From the NCBI RefSeq assembly GCF_004341085.1, contig NZ_SLXW01000001.1, positions 1 to 64,000 of the forward strand: 64,000 nt of DNA, read 5' to 3'. Position 1 is the first letter of the stretch, and each line of letters opens with the position of its first letter. The DNA comes from Sphingomonas sp. PP-CE-1G-424. Lineage in GTDB: Bacteria > Pseudomonadota > Alphaproteobacteria > Sphingomonadales > Sphingomonadaceae. Below, one piece after another: positions 37,479 to 45,485 of this stretch. Both the position numbers and the translations under genes were made by a program. The notes under the pieces are model-generated. The model searched no databases and had not been told where the DNA came from. It saw only the letters and a program-made list of their open reading frames with translations.

Positions 37479-38438
37479 CTGCCACCGACGATCGACGCCG
37501 CGGCGTTCGCGGCGCGCGATCCGTCGGCGGTGGTGCTCGATCTGCACGGCGAGACGATGGGGACGTCGTGGAGCGTGCGCTTCGCTGCGCCCGCCGGCAC
37601 CGATCCGTCGTCGATCCGCGCGGCGATCGTCGCGCGGCTGGCCGGGCTCGTCGCCGAGATGAGCCACTGGGCACCGAATTCAATGCTGTCCCGCTTCAAC
37701 CGGTCCGCGCCTGGCACCTGGACGACGCTCCCACCCGACTTCGCGCATGTCATGACGCGCGGCCTCGCGATCGCCGAGCTTACGAACGGTGCGTTCGATC
37801 CGGCGATCGGCAGGCTCGTCGATGCCTGGGGTTTCGGCCCCGTTCCCGTGGCGCGTCTGGCCAGCGCTCCCGAAATCGAGACGGCGCGCGCGACATCGGG
37901 CTGGTCCAGGCTCTCGTTCGCCGCAACCGGCGCGCATCTCCGCCAACCCGGCGGCACCTCGCTCGACCTGTCGGGGATTGCCAAGGGACACGCGGTCGAC
38001 GTTATCGCGGACCTGCTCCACGACGCAGGCATCGCGAACGCACTGGTCGAAATCGGCGGCGAGCTCGTCGGTCGTGGTATCAAGCCCGACGGCGATCCCT
38101 GGTGGGTCGACCTCGAAAGTCCACCCGGCCTGACACTACCCCCGCTCCGGATCGCGCTGCACGGCCAAGCGGTAGCGACCTCAGGCGACTATCGCCGCGG
38201 CGCCCACACGCTCGATCCACGCACCGGACGCCCGATCGAAACGCTCGTCGTCTCCGCCAGCGTGGTCCACCAGACCGCGCTCGACGCCGACGCCTGGGCG
38301 ACCGCGCTGACCGTGCTTGGCCCGGACGGCCTTGACCTTGCGCACAACCAAGGGATCGCCGCTCGGCTCGTCACGGAGATCGACGGCACCGTCCGAGAAT
38401 ATTTTACTCCCGGTCTATCCGCGATGCTGAGCGACTAA
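37467..38438 (+). CDS. apbE: FAD:protein FMN transferase (ApbE family)
   Basis: Mg-dependent enzyme that moves FMN from FAD onto a Ser/Thr of a target protein. 323 residues. Conserved blocks are GETMGTSWSVRF, GAFDPAIGRLVDAWGFGP, TSLDLSGIAKGHAVDVIAD, NALVEIGGELVGRG, HTLDPRTGRPIE and the ALDADAWATALTVLG metal/catalytic segment. No signal peptide or lipobox is visible at the N terminus, and the frame has a stop at 37440, which is unusual because most ApbE proteins act outside the cytoplasm. It follows DUF4198 after 67 bases that contain the tandem start-site repeat. The DUF2271 protein two genes upstream is the likely substrate. Confidence 0.92.
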   Translation: MRIALPPTIDAAAFAARDPSAVVLDLHGETMGTSWSVRFAAPAGTDPSSIRAAIVARLAGLVAEMSHWAPNSMLSRFNRSAPGTWTTLPPDFAHVMTRGLAIAELTNGAFDPAIGRLVDAWGFGPVPVARLASAPEIETARATSGWSRLSFAATGAHLRQPGGTSLDLSGIAKGHAVDVIADLLHDAGIANALVEIGGELVGRGIKPDGDPWWVDLESPPGLTLPPLRIALHGQAVATSGDYRRGAHTLDPRTGRPIETLVVSASVVHQTALDADAWATALTVLGPDGLDLAHNQGIAARLVTEIDGTVREYFTPGLSAMLSD

Positions 38439-38486
38439 TTGCCGCCTCTCGATACATCCCCGGATGGGTGTCTATTCTGGTAGAAC

Positions 38487-38543
38487 TTGTTTCCCCGCGA
38501 AGGCGGGGACCCAGACTGGACTCCCGCCTTCGCGGGAGAACAA
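38487..38543. repeat. REP-like palindrome, TTGTTTCCCCGCGAAGGCGG type
   Basis: Arms TTGTTTCCCCGCGAAGGCGG and CCGCCTTCGCGGGAGAACAA around GGACCCAGACTGGAC. It is the same element family as the copy inside dnaE and lies between the convergent apbE and DUF4198 genes. Confidence 0.9.
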
Positions 38544-38719
38544 GGAGGCGCAAGATGACGTCGGAGATAGCCCGATTAAATAGGGTCCGTTCCTACTCTC
38601 TCGCAGCGGACCAAAGATCCAGCTCTGCCGAACGGGGTGAAGCCCACCATAGAAAACGAATAGCAGCACCCTGAAATCCTGCCCCGCCAAGGGGAGGATA
38701 CGGAGACAGCGACGTCGCC

Positions 38720-39541
38720 TCAGATCGCCTCGAACGCCAGCGTCACGGTAAAGCTCGAATACGCATCCGCCGCGCCCGGCGTAGCTGCGCGGTGCCGCAC
38801 CAGAATCAGGTACCGCCCGGCATCGGACGGGGTCAGCGTCACCTTCCCGGCCTTGTCGCTGTTCACCACGGCGACCTGCTTGCGGCCGTCATAGAACCCC
38901 GCCTCGCGGAACAACGTCACGGGTTCGCCGGCGAGCGGCTTGCCCTCGTACAGGATTTCGAACGCCGCCGCTGAACCCGGCGCATAACTGCTCGGATCGC
39001 CGAGTGGATGAATCTCCAGCGCCTTGCCGCGCGCCGTCAGCGCCCCCGCAGCGCCGGGCTTGCCGCGCACCACATAGGCGTCGGCCAGCGTCGTGCTGCG
39101 CACGTCGACCGACGTCACGCCGGGCGGTGGCGTTTTGCCTTCACCGACGATCGTCCAGGCCTCGCCGGTCCGGTACATCTTGCTCAACCGGCCGATCCGC
39201 TGTCCGGACGACAGCCGGTACACACCGTCCGCTGGTAGCGCGGCCTCGACGATCGCCTGGTCGGTGGTCAGCGTCGGTGCGGCCAGCTTGACGGTCTTTC
39301 CGTCGGGCCCGGTGATCTCGAACGGCGCGTCCTTCATCGCAATCTCGGGCCGGAATGCGTCCTCTGTGAACGATGCCTGGAGCGTGACACGATCACGCCC
39401 TGCCGCGTCGAACACGCTCGGCAGCACATACGGCATGTGCGCCGCCGAAGGCCCCGACACGAGGGCGAGTACAGTGGCTATGGCGGGGGCGAGCGCCCCG
39501 GTCGCTTGTGCCGTCCGCCAATTTCCCCTGATCTTCGTCAT
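38720..39541 (-). CDS. DUF4198 family periplasmic protein
   Basis: 273 residues starting MTKIRGNWRT, with a signal peptide ending near SGPSAAHM (about residue 35). The mature start AHMPYVLPSVFDAAGRDRVT again places a histidine at the cleavage site. C-terminal segments LAGEPVTLFREAGFYDGRK and GRYLILVRHRAATPG are typical of DUF4198 proteins found beside TonB receptors. It is divergent from the heme-type receptor and shares a Fur-like operator with it, so it is probably iron-repressed. The open frame continues upstream across the receptor start on the other strand; that part is not coding. Confidence 0.82.
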   Translation of the reverse strand: MTKIRGNWRTAQATGALAPAIATVLALVSGPSAAHMPYVLPSVFDAAGRDRVTLQASFTEDAFRPEIAMKDAPFEITGPDGKTVKLAAPTLTTDQAIVEAALPADGVYRLSSGQRIGRLSKMYRTGEAWTIVGEGKTPPPGVTSVDVRSTTLADAYVVRGKPGAAGALTARGKALEIHPLGDPSSYAPGSAAAFEILYEGKPLAGEPVTLFREAGFYDGRKQVAVVNSDKAGKVTLTPSDAGRYLILVRHRAATPGAADAYSSFTVTLAFEAI

Positions 39542-39566
39542 CGCGATGCTCCTTTTCGACACCACT

Positions 39567-39588
39567 TGATAACGAGAATGATTCGCAC
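39567..39588. promoter_or_regulatory. Fur-like operator between divergent DUF4198 and TonB receptor genes
   Basis: TGATAACGAGAATGATTCGC plus AC, 26 bases from the DUF4198 start on one side and 33 from the receptor start on the other. It is the best Fur-box match of the three sites in the window, with the GATAA(c)GAGAAT(g)ATTC half-sites visible. Confidence 0.7.
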
Positions 39589-39620
39589 TAGCAAGCCGCC
39601 AGACTGTGGGGACAACGAAC

Positions 39621-41897
39621 ATGACATTGACCAAATTACTGGCGGGCATCTCGCCGATTGCCCTGATGATCGGCGCCGCCGGCCCTGCAGCTGCAAAGCC
39701 AGTTCTCGCCGAAGTTACTCCTGCTTCGGCGGCCGATAAGCCGACTGCCACCGTGCCCGCCGCCGATCCGGATGGGCAGGACAAGGTCATCACCGTCACC
39801 GCAACGCGCACCGAAAAGGCGGTGGAGGACGTTCCCGCCACCGTGTCGGTGATCGACGCGAAGACGATCGAGGATCGCTTCATTTCCGACATCAAGGATC
39901 TGGTGCGCTACGAGCCAGGCGTAACCGTCCGCCGCGCGCCGTCGCGCTTCACCGCCGCCGGATCGTCGACCGGGCGCGACCGTGACAGCGGGTTCAACAT
40001 CCGCGGGCTCGAGGGCAACCGCGTGCTGATCACCGTCGACGGCGTCCGCGTCCCCGACGCGTTCAGCTTCGGCGCACAGTCTGTGGGCCGCGGCGATTAC
40101 GTCGATCTAGACCTTCTCAAATCGGTCGAGATCTTACGCGGCCCCGCCTCCGCACTCTACGGCAGCGACGGGGTCGCGGGCGCGGTCAGCTTCATCACCA
40201 AGGACCCGCGCGATTTCCTCGCCGACGGCAAGCTCGTCGGCGGCGGGCTTCGCTCAAGCTACGATTCCTCGGACGACAGCTGGACCAACGGCTTCGTGGT
40301 CGCAGGGCGCACCGGCGATATTGAGGCGATGGTCGCCTACACCCGTCGCGACGGGCACGAAACCGAGACCAAGGGCAGCAACGACAGCGCGACCACCGAT
40401 CGCACGACGGCAAACCCGCAGGACATCGAGTCCAACGCGCTGCTCGGCCGCCTCGTCTGGGCACCGAACGATGCCAGCCGGTTACGCCTGACCTACGAGC
40501 ATTTCTCATCCGTGGTCGACACCGACGTGCTCAGCGCGATCGCCAAGCCTCCACTCGCAGCGACGTCGGTGATCGGGCTCACTGCGCACGACACGACCGA
40601 GCGCAACCGCGGCACGCTCGACTATCGCTACATCGGCGCCGGCTTCGTCAGCGGTATCCGCGCGGCAGGCTATTACCAGAAGAGCCTCACGCTCCAGGCC
40701 GGGGCAGAGGACCGCAACACCGCCGCCGATCGCACGCGCATCAACCGCTTCGACAACGAGGTGTACGGCGGCACGCTGCAACTCGAAAGCCGCGCCGCGA
40801 CCGGGCCGTTGACTCACCTGTTCGCCTATGGCGCCGACTACTCGCACACCCGCCAGACGGGTGTGCGAGACGGCACCGTCGCGCCTGCGGGCGAGGTTTA
40901 TCCGACCCGTGCCTTCCCGACGACCGACTACACGCTGGTCGGCGTGTTCGCGCAGGACGAGATTGCCATCGCAGACGGGCTACTGACGCTGTTCCCGTCG
41001 ATCCGTCACGATCACTACAAGCTGAACCCACAGAACGATCCGCTGTTCACGACCTTCGTACCGCGCGAGCAGAACGGATCGAAGGTGACGCCGCGGATCG
41101 GTGCGGTCGCCAAGCTGAACGAGGGCGTCCGGCTGTTCGCCAACTATGCGCAGGGCTTCAAGCCGCCCGAGCCGAACCAGATCAACAACGGCTTCGCCAA
41201 CATCACGCAGAATTACCGCTCGGTTCCCAATCCCGACCTCAAACCCGAGACGAGCAGCAGCGTCGAAGGCGGCATCCGGTTGAGCGGCACCGGCTGGTCG
41301 CTGAGCGGGACCGCGTTCAGCAGCCGCTTCCGTAACTTCATCGACCAGGTCCAGGTCAGCGGCGCCTTCACCGCGGCGGACCCGGCGGTGTACCAGTATA
41401 TCAACCGCGGCCGCGTCAAGATCGAGGGAGTCGAGGCCCGCGGCGAGGCGCGCCTCCCGATCGGCGTCGGGGTCCGCGCCGCCGCGTCCTACGCCAAGGG
41501 CACGATGCGAACGACCGGCGTCGCCGGTACGCAGCCGCTCGACAGCATCGAACCCGTCAAGGTCGTTGCCGGCATCTTCTACCAACCCGAGGCCGGGCCG
41601 TTCCGCGCCGAGGTCGTCGCGACGCATTCGGCGGGCAAGAAGGTCGGCGACACCAACAACAGCTGCAACACGGCGGCCACCAGTTGCTTCACGCCGTCGG
41701 GCTTCTGGATCCTCGACGCCACCGCGTCGCTGCGCGTGATGGATCACGCGACGCTGCGCGCGGGGATCTTCAACATCACCGACAAGAAGTATTTCTGGTG
41801 GAGCGACGTCCGCGGACTGACCTCGACCTCGGTCGTCCGCGACGCCTATTCGCAACCCGGCCGCAACGCCGGGCTCTCCTTCTCGCTCAACCTGTGA
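39621..41897 (+). CDS. TonB-dependent heme/hemoglobin receptor family protein
   Basis: Outer-membrane receptor of 758 residues. The signal peptide ends about residue 27 (AAGPAAAKP). The plug domain (about 65-185) begins with ITVTATRTEKAVEDVPATVS, resembling the hemoglobin/transferrin/lactoferrin receptor group, and includes FNIRGLEGNRVLITVDGVRV and EILRGPASALYGSDGVAGAV. The 22-strand barrel includes FANYAQGFKPPEPNQINNGF, the FRAP/NPNL-equivalent region of heme receptors, and ends NAGLSFSLNL. The start at 39621 has a GTGGGGA binding site. The Fur-like operator upstream supports iron-regulated expression. Confidence 0.92.
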   Translation: MTLTKLLAGISPIALMIGAAGPAAAKPVLAEVTPASAADKPTATVPAADPDGQDKVITVTATRTEKAVEDVPATVSVIDAKTIEDRFISDIKDLVRYEPGVTVRRAPSRFTAAGSSTGRDRDSGFNIRGLEGNRVLITVDGVRVPDAFSFGAQSVGRGDYVDLDLLKSVEILRGPASALYGSDGVAGAVSFITKDPRDFLADGKLVGGGLRSSYDSSDDSWTNGFVVAGRTGDIEAMVAYTRRDGHETETKGSNDSATTDRTTANPQDIESNALLGRLVWAPNDASRLRLTYEHFSSVVDTDVLSAIAKPPLAATSVIGLTAHDTTERNRGTLDYRYIGAGFVSGIRAAGYYQKSLTLQAGAEDRNTAADRTRINRFDNEVYGGTLQLESRAATGPLTHLFAYGADYSHTRQTGVRDGTVAPAGEVYPTRAFPTTDYTLVGVFAQDEIAIADGLLTLFPSIRHDHYKLNPQNDPLFTTFVPREQNGSKVTPRIGAVAKLNEGVRLFANYAQGFKPPEPNQINNGFANITQNYRSVPNPDLKPETSSSVEGGIRLSGTGWSLSGTAFSSRFRNFIDQVQVSGAFTAADPAVYQYINRGRVKIEGVEARGEARLPIGVGVRAAASYAKGTMRTTGVAGTQPLDSIEPVKVVAGIFYQPEAGPFRAEVVATHSAGKKVGDTNNSCNTAATSCFTPSGFWILDATASLRVMDHATLRAGIFNITDKKYFWWSDVRGLTSTSVVRDAYSQPGRNAGLSFSLNL

Positions 41898-41905
41898 GGC
41901 TCCTG

Positions 41906-42874
41906 ATGTTCCGTTCCCTTCTCCTCGCGACCGGGCTGACGCTGGCTGTGCTCCCCGTCGTGCCCACGATCGCGTCGGCGCAAACGCAGGCCGTCTACGG
42001 CGACCAGGCCCGCGATCACGCGTCGATCCTGGCGATGGCCGGCACGTTCAAGGTGACGTTCGACATGCGCGAGACCACACCGCTGGTGGCGGGCTACACG
42101 CCCTACCCCGCCAAGCTCAGCGGTGGGCACGAGGTCGTTCGCGCGATCGTCGATACGCCCGACCATGTCGTGCTCCAGCATCTACTGGTCGTCACCGACG
42201 GCAACGCCAAGACGATGGTGATCAAGCACTGGCGACAGGACTGGACGTGGCAGCCCGCGACTGTGCTCGTCTACACCGCGGCAGGCCGCTGGACGCTAAG
42301 GCCGCTGTCGGAAACCGAACGGCGCGGCGCATGGTCGCAGACGGTGTGGCAGACCGACGATTCCCCGCGCTATGGCGGCGTCGGTCGCTGGCGCTACGAC
42401 GATGGCGCGACGCGGTGGACCAGCGACGAGACCCGCCGCCCGCTCGCGCGCCGCGATGCGACCCGCAATCCGCCCTATGATCACTATATCGGCAGCAACC
42501 GCCACGTGCTCACCCCCGCCGGCTGGGTCCACGAGCAGGACAACGCCAAGATCGGCCTCAAGGACGGCAGGCCCGCCACGTACGTCCACGAATACGTCAT
42601 CAACACCTACACCCCCGCGACCGACTTCGCAGTCGCGGCGGCCGACGCGTATTGGGCGAAGACGAAGGACTATTGGGCAGCGGTCCGTACCGACTGGGAC
42701 CGCGCGATCGCGAAAGGCTCAGGCCTGCGGGTTGCGGAAGACGCGTCGAATGGATCGACCACCGGCCACCAGTTGATGTTGCTCGCCGACGATATCGCGG
42801 CGCGTGAAACCGATCAGAAGTCGGGAGAGGCCGAAGCCGCCAATCTGATCCGGCGCGAGAGCGGGACATCATGA
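41906..42874 (+). CDS. DUF6607-like periplasmic protein
   Basis: 322 residues with a signal peptide (about 1-25, ending TIASAQT). The mature part begins VYGDQARDHASILAMAGTFK and is rich in Trp and Tyr (KHWRQDWTWQPATVLVY, NPPYDHYIGSNRHVLTPAGW). I associate this pattern with the DUF6607 family, often encoded next to heme-type TonB receptors. It starts nine bases after the receptor and is surely cotranscribed. A role in heme handling is inference from context only. Confidence 0.75.
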   Translation: MFRSLLLATGLTLAVLPVVPTIASAQTQAVYGDQARDHASILAMAGTFKVTFDMRETTPLVAGYTPYPAKLSGGHEVVRAIVDTPDHVVLQHLLVVTDGNAKTMVIKHWRQDWTWQPATVLVYTAAGRWTLRPLSETERRGAWSQTVWQTDDSPRYGGVGRWRYDDGATRWTSDETRRPLARRDATRNPPYDHYIGSNRHVLTPAGWVHEQDNAKIGLKDGRPATYVHEYVINTYTPATDFAVAAADAYWAKTKDYWAAVRTDWDRAIAKGSGLRVAEDASNGSTTGHQLMLLADDIAARETDQKSGEAEAANLIRRESGTS

Positions 42875-43157
42875 ATGTCTCGCGTCGATCTAGCGGGTTC
42901 CCGCTATCTGATCCACGAAGCGACATTCGGGCCGGCCCCGCCTCTCACCGAAACCAGCCGTTCATCCATGCTCCGATTGCGCGCGTTCGAACCCGCTTTT
43001 TCGGCGCGGAGACCGCCCTCACGCGTTGAACTTAGACCTCGGGCAAGCGTCCGAGCCGGTGATCAGCAAGAAATTTGAGCGTGTACGCAACGTATACCGG
43101 ACGGCGATCCGCCGGAGCATGGGCTGTATGGCGATCGTCGATAAACTCCGGCAGTGC

Positions 43158-43979
43158 CTATCGTTGGCCATGATCGAGGGGTGCAGGCCGAAGTCGATCG
43201 AGCAGATAGCGGCTTGGTGGCTTGCCAACCATCTTTCGAAACATGGTCACGAAGCTGCTGGCGCTTTCATAGCCTAGATCCATTGCGACGGCCTGGACCG
43301 TTTGACCGGCACTCAGATGCCGCAAGGCAAGGACGATATGCAACTGTCGCCGCCAGCGGCCGAAACTCATGCCGACCTCTTCCGCCAGCATACGGCTCAG
43401 ACTGCGCTCGCTGAGCGCGATCCGCGAGGCCCATTGTGCGACGGTGGCATGATCCGCCGGCGCCGCGATCAATAGATCGGTGAGTTTCCTCAAACGCGGA
43501 TCGCTGGGAATCGGAAGGCGGAGGTCCTCGACCGGCGCGGCAGCCAACTCATCGAGAATAACCGCCACGATCCGGCCGTCTGGACCATCGACATCATAGC
43601 GCTCGGCCAGTTCATTCGCCCGCATCAGCAAATGACGCAGCAACGGCGATACGGTGATCGTGCAGCATTTGCTCGGCAGGGCCAGAGCTGCAGGTGGCTC
43701 GATGAAAAGGGATATGCACTCCACTTCGCCCGAGCCGAAAGCAGTGTGGGGCAGCCCGCCGGGAATCCACACGGCGCATTGTGGTGGCACGATCCAGACG
43801 GCGTCTTCCACCTCGCAATTGATGACGCCACGGACGGTCAGGAGCAACTGCGCTTTTTGATGCTGGTGCCGCGACGATTGCTCCAGGGCATCGAGACTGG
43901 TGACGGTGTTGGCCGCGACAAGGGCCCGAGGAACCTGATCGACATAGGAAAGCCAGTCACTGCGGACATCGATATGCAT
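43158..43979 (-). CDS. AraC family transcriptional regulator
   Basis: 273 residues with the start at MHIDVRSDWL; a TTG five codons upstream is an alternative. An N-terminal cupin (about 40-110) contains HQHQKAQLLLTVRGVINCEV and IVPPQCAVWIPGGLPHTAF, a pattern seen in the NimR/YdeO-like AraC branch. The C-terminal HTH (about 175-265) includes ERSLSRMLAEEVGMSFGRWR and AVAMDLGYESASSFVTMFRK. It is divergent from a three-gene cluster of unknown function, which it probably controls. Confidence 0.9.
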   Translation of the reverse strand: MHIDVRSDWLSYVDQVPRALVAANTVTSLDALEQSSRHQHQKAQLLLTVRGVINCEVEDAVWIVPPQCAVWIPGGLPHTAFGSGEVECISLFIEPPAALALPSKCCTITVSPLLRHLLMRANELAERYDVDGPDGRIVAVILDELAAAPVEDLRLPIPSDPRLRKLTDLLIAAPADHATVAQWASRIALSERSLSRMLAEEVGMSFGRWRRQLHIVLALRHLSAGQTVQAVAMDLGYESASSFVTMFRKMVGKPPSRYLLDRLRPAPLDHGQR

Positions 43980-44040
43980 CAAGAGACTCGGCAATCTGAG
44001 GGTTCGGCCGGATCAAAACATATCATGGCCGGATTGCGCA

Positions 44041-44568
44041 ATGACGCCATCTGTTAATCGCCATATGCCGTTCGAACGGACGGGAGAAGCGGCGATCAAG
44101 ATCGCACGCCTCTTCGAGACGGGCAGCATTCAGCAGTCCCACCAAGCGCCTCCGGATGGGAATGTCGACGTGATCAGAAAGCAGCCAGTTGAACTCGCAC
44201 TTGCGTGGCTCGTCCCAGCGGTCGACGCCGCACTCTTCGTCACGATCCAATGCTTCTCCTACCTGAACGGCTATGTCGGCAGCGGCAGAACGATGAAGGC
44301 TATCACGTTCGGCCCCACCGCATTGTGGGCAGTATCCATTTTCTACGGTGCCTGGGTCGTCCCTCCAGTGCTTGCGCTTGCCGGAAAGCGCGAAACCGAC
44401 TGGGCAATGCTCGTCATCGGTGGTGGTGTTTCCGCCATGAGTACGCTTGGCGGCGTATCGGATGGCCTGCGCGACGGCGGCCATCTCGTTGCCTTGGAAC
44501 TGCTCGCCGTCACGCTCCCCGCCGCAATCGCGCTGGTCATGTCGTGGCGGCACATCCGCTTGCATTGA
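44041..44568 (+). CDS. Multi-span membrane protein, unknown function
   Basis: Up to 175 residues. Three or four hydrophobic segments lie between about residues 50 and 170 (AWLVPAVDAALFVTIQCFSY, WAVSIFYGAWVVPPVLALAG, LVALELLAVTLPAAIALVMS). I recognise no family. The start is unsure: the ATG at 44041 lacks a clear binding site, while a GTG at 44170 has GGATGGGA upstream and would give a 132-residue protein starting at the first membrane segment. It is divergent from the AraC gene. Confidence 0.6.
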   Translation: MTPSVNRHMPFERTGEAAIKIARLFETGSIQQSHQAPPDGNVDVIRKQPVELALAWLVPAVDAALFVTIQCFSYLNGYVGSGRTMKAITFGPTALWAVSIFYGAWVVPPVLALAGKRETDWAMLVIGGGVSAMSTLGGVSDGLRDGGHLVALELLAVTLPAAIALVMSWRHIRLH

Positions 44569-44590
44569 AAGCATTGCAAGGAGACGAAAC

Positions 44591-44995
44591 ATGCCTTTCG
44601 ACAGCACGAAATTTCCGCTCGTCTGGATAAGTTACGACGAAGGCCCCGATCACGACCACGATAAGGACTTCGAGGCATTCGAGGCGAATCTGAAGCGCGG
44701 TACACCGTTCGTGATCCTGACCGACTCTGCTCCAAACGAGGAGCATGAACATAGTCAGGAAGAGAAGAAACGCACCTCGCTGTGGATGAAGAAGCACAAG
44801 GCGGAACTTCGTTCGCTCGTGCTGGCAATGATCGTGATCGAGCCCAGTGCCATCAAGCGATTGGCCTTCAAACCCTTCAGCGTGGCCTTCGCCAAGTTCT
44901 GGGGCTATCCTTTGAAGCTGGTCTCGTCACACGAGGAAGCATCCCAGATTGCAGCGGAAATGATTTCAGAGCGCAAGAGGTCGGCAGCAGCCTGA
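44591..44995 (+). CDS. Conserved hypothetical cytoplasmic protein
   Basis: 134 residues with an excellent AAGGAGA binding site. No signal peptide or membrane span. An acidic His/Asp-rich stretch (DEGPDHDHDKDFEAFEAN, about 16-33) and a second one (NEEHEHSQEEKKR, about 49-61) could bind metal. The rest (FVILTDSA, AMIVIEPSAIKRLAFK, YPLKLVSSHEEASQIAAEMI) has a STAS/SpoIIAA-like alternation of strands and helices. The function is unknown. Confidence 0.7.
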   Translation: MPFDSTKFPLVWISYDEGPDHDHDKDFEAFEANLKRGTPFVILTDSAPNEEHEHSQEEKKRTSLWMKKHKAELRSLVLAMIVIEPSAIKRLAFKPFSVAFAKFWGYPLKLVSSHEEASQIAAEMISERKRSAAA

Positions 44996-45034
44996 GCATT
45001 CACTAAATCGACGACGCTGGTACGACGCGATCCC

Positions 45035-45325
45035 ATGGCGTGGTTCGTCGGTGGCTTCGAGGTCGATGACATCGATGCCTGCCGCACCGTTCTCGACGAT
45101 TTAGCGCTCCTTGGTTTCGAACTGATCGCGCGCGAACCCGATGACGGTCATATCACCCGTATCGAGCAAGGCCTGCCCGCGCTCGCAGCGGAATGCACAT
45201 TCGTTCTGGCCGGCAAAGCCAACACCGTGCAGCGCTTGCGGCACAGGCTCGCATCCCTGGGCGTGCCTTCGAACAGGATCGTCGCGCGAAATTACTGGAC
45301 GCCGGACAAGGCCGGCCTCGACTGA
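45035..45325 (+). CDS. Small hypothetical protein
   Basis: 96 residues, no signal or membrane span. The C-terminal half (FVLAGKANTVQRLRHRLASL followed by GVPSNRIVARNYWTPDKAGL) looks like the terminal NAD-binding part of a ferredoxin- or siderophore-reductase-like flavoprotein, which would make this a truncated piece. The resemblance is weak. It starts 39 bases after the previous gene and is followed by a short tandem repeat. Confidence 0.45.
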   Translation: MAWFVGGFEVDDIDACRTVLDDLALLGFELIAREPDDGHITRIEQGLPALAAECTFVLAGKANTVQRLRHRLASLGVPSNRIVARNYWTPDKAGLD

Positions 45326-45338
45326 ATACGCCTTCTCC

Positions 45339-45386
45339 GTCGATCACGCTGACGGTCGATCACGCTGACGGTCGATCACGCTGACG
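45339..45386. repeat. Three tandem copies of a 16-bp unit
   Basis: GTCGATCACGCTGACG is repeated three times without interruption directly after the small hypothetical gene. Confidence 0.95.
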
Positions 45387-45485
45387 ACTGGTGCGACACT
45401 AACCCAAGCGTCCGGTTACGGCGGACGCGCCCTGCCCTACGGCTTACGGCCGGCCCCAGTCCGCGTAGCCTTCCGCACGGTCGAC

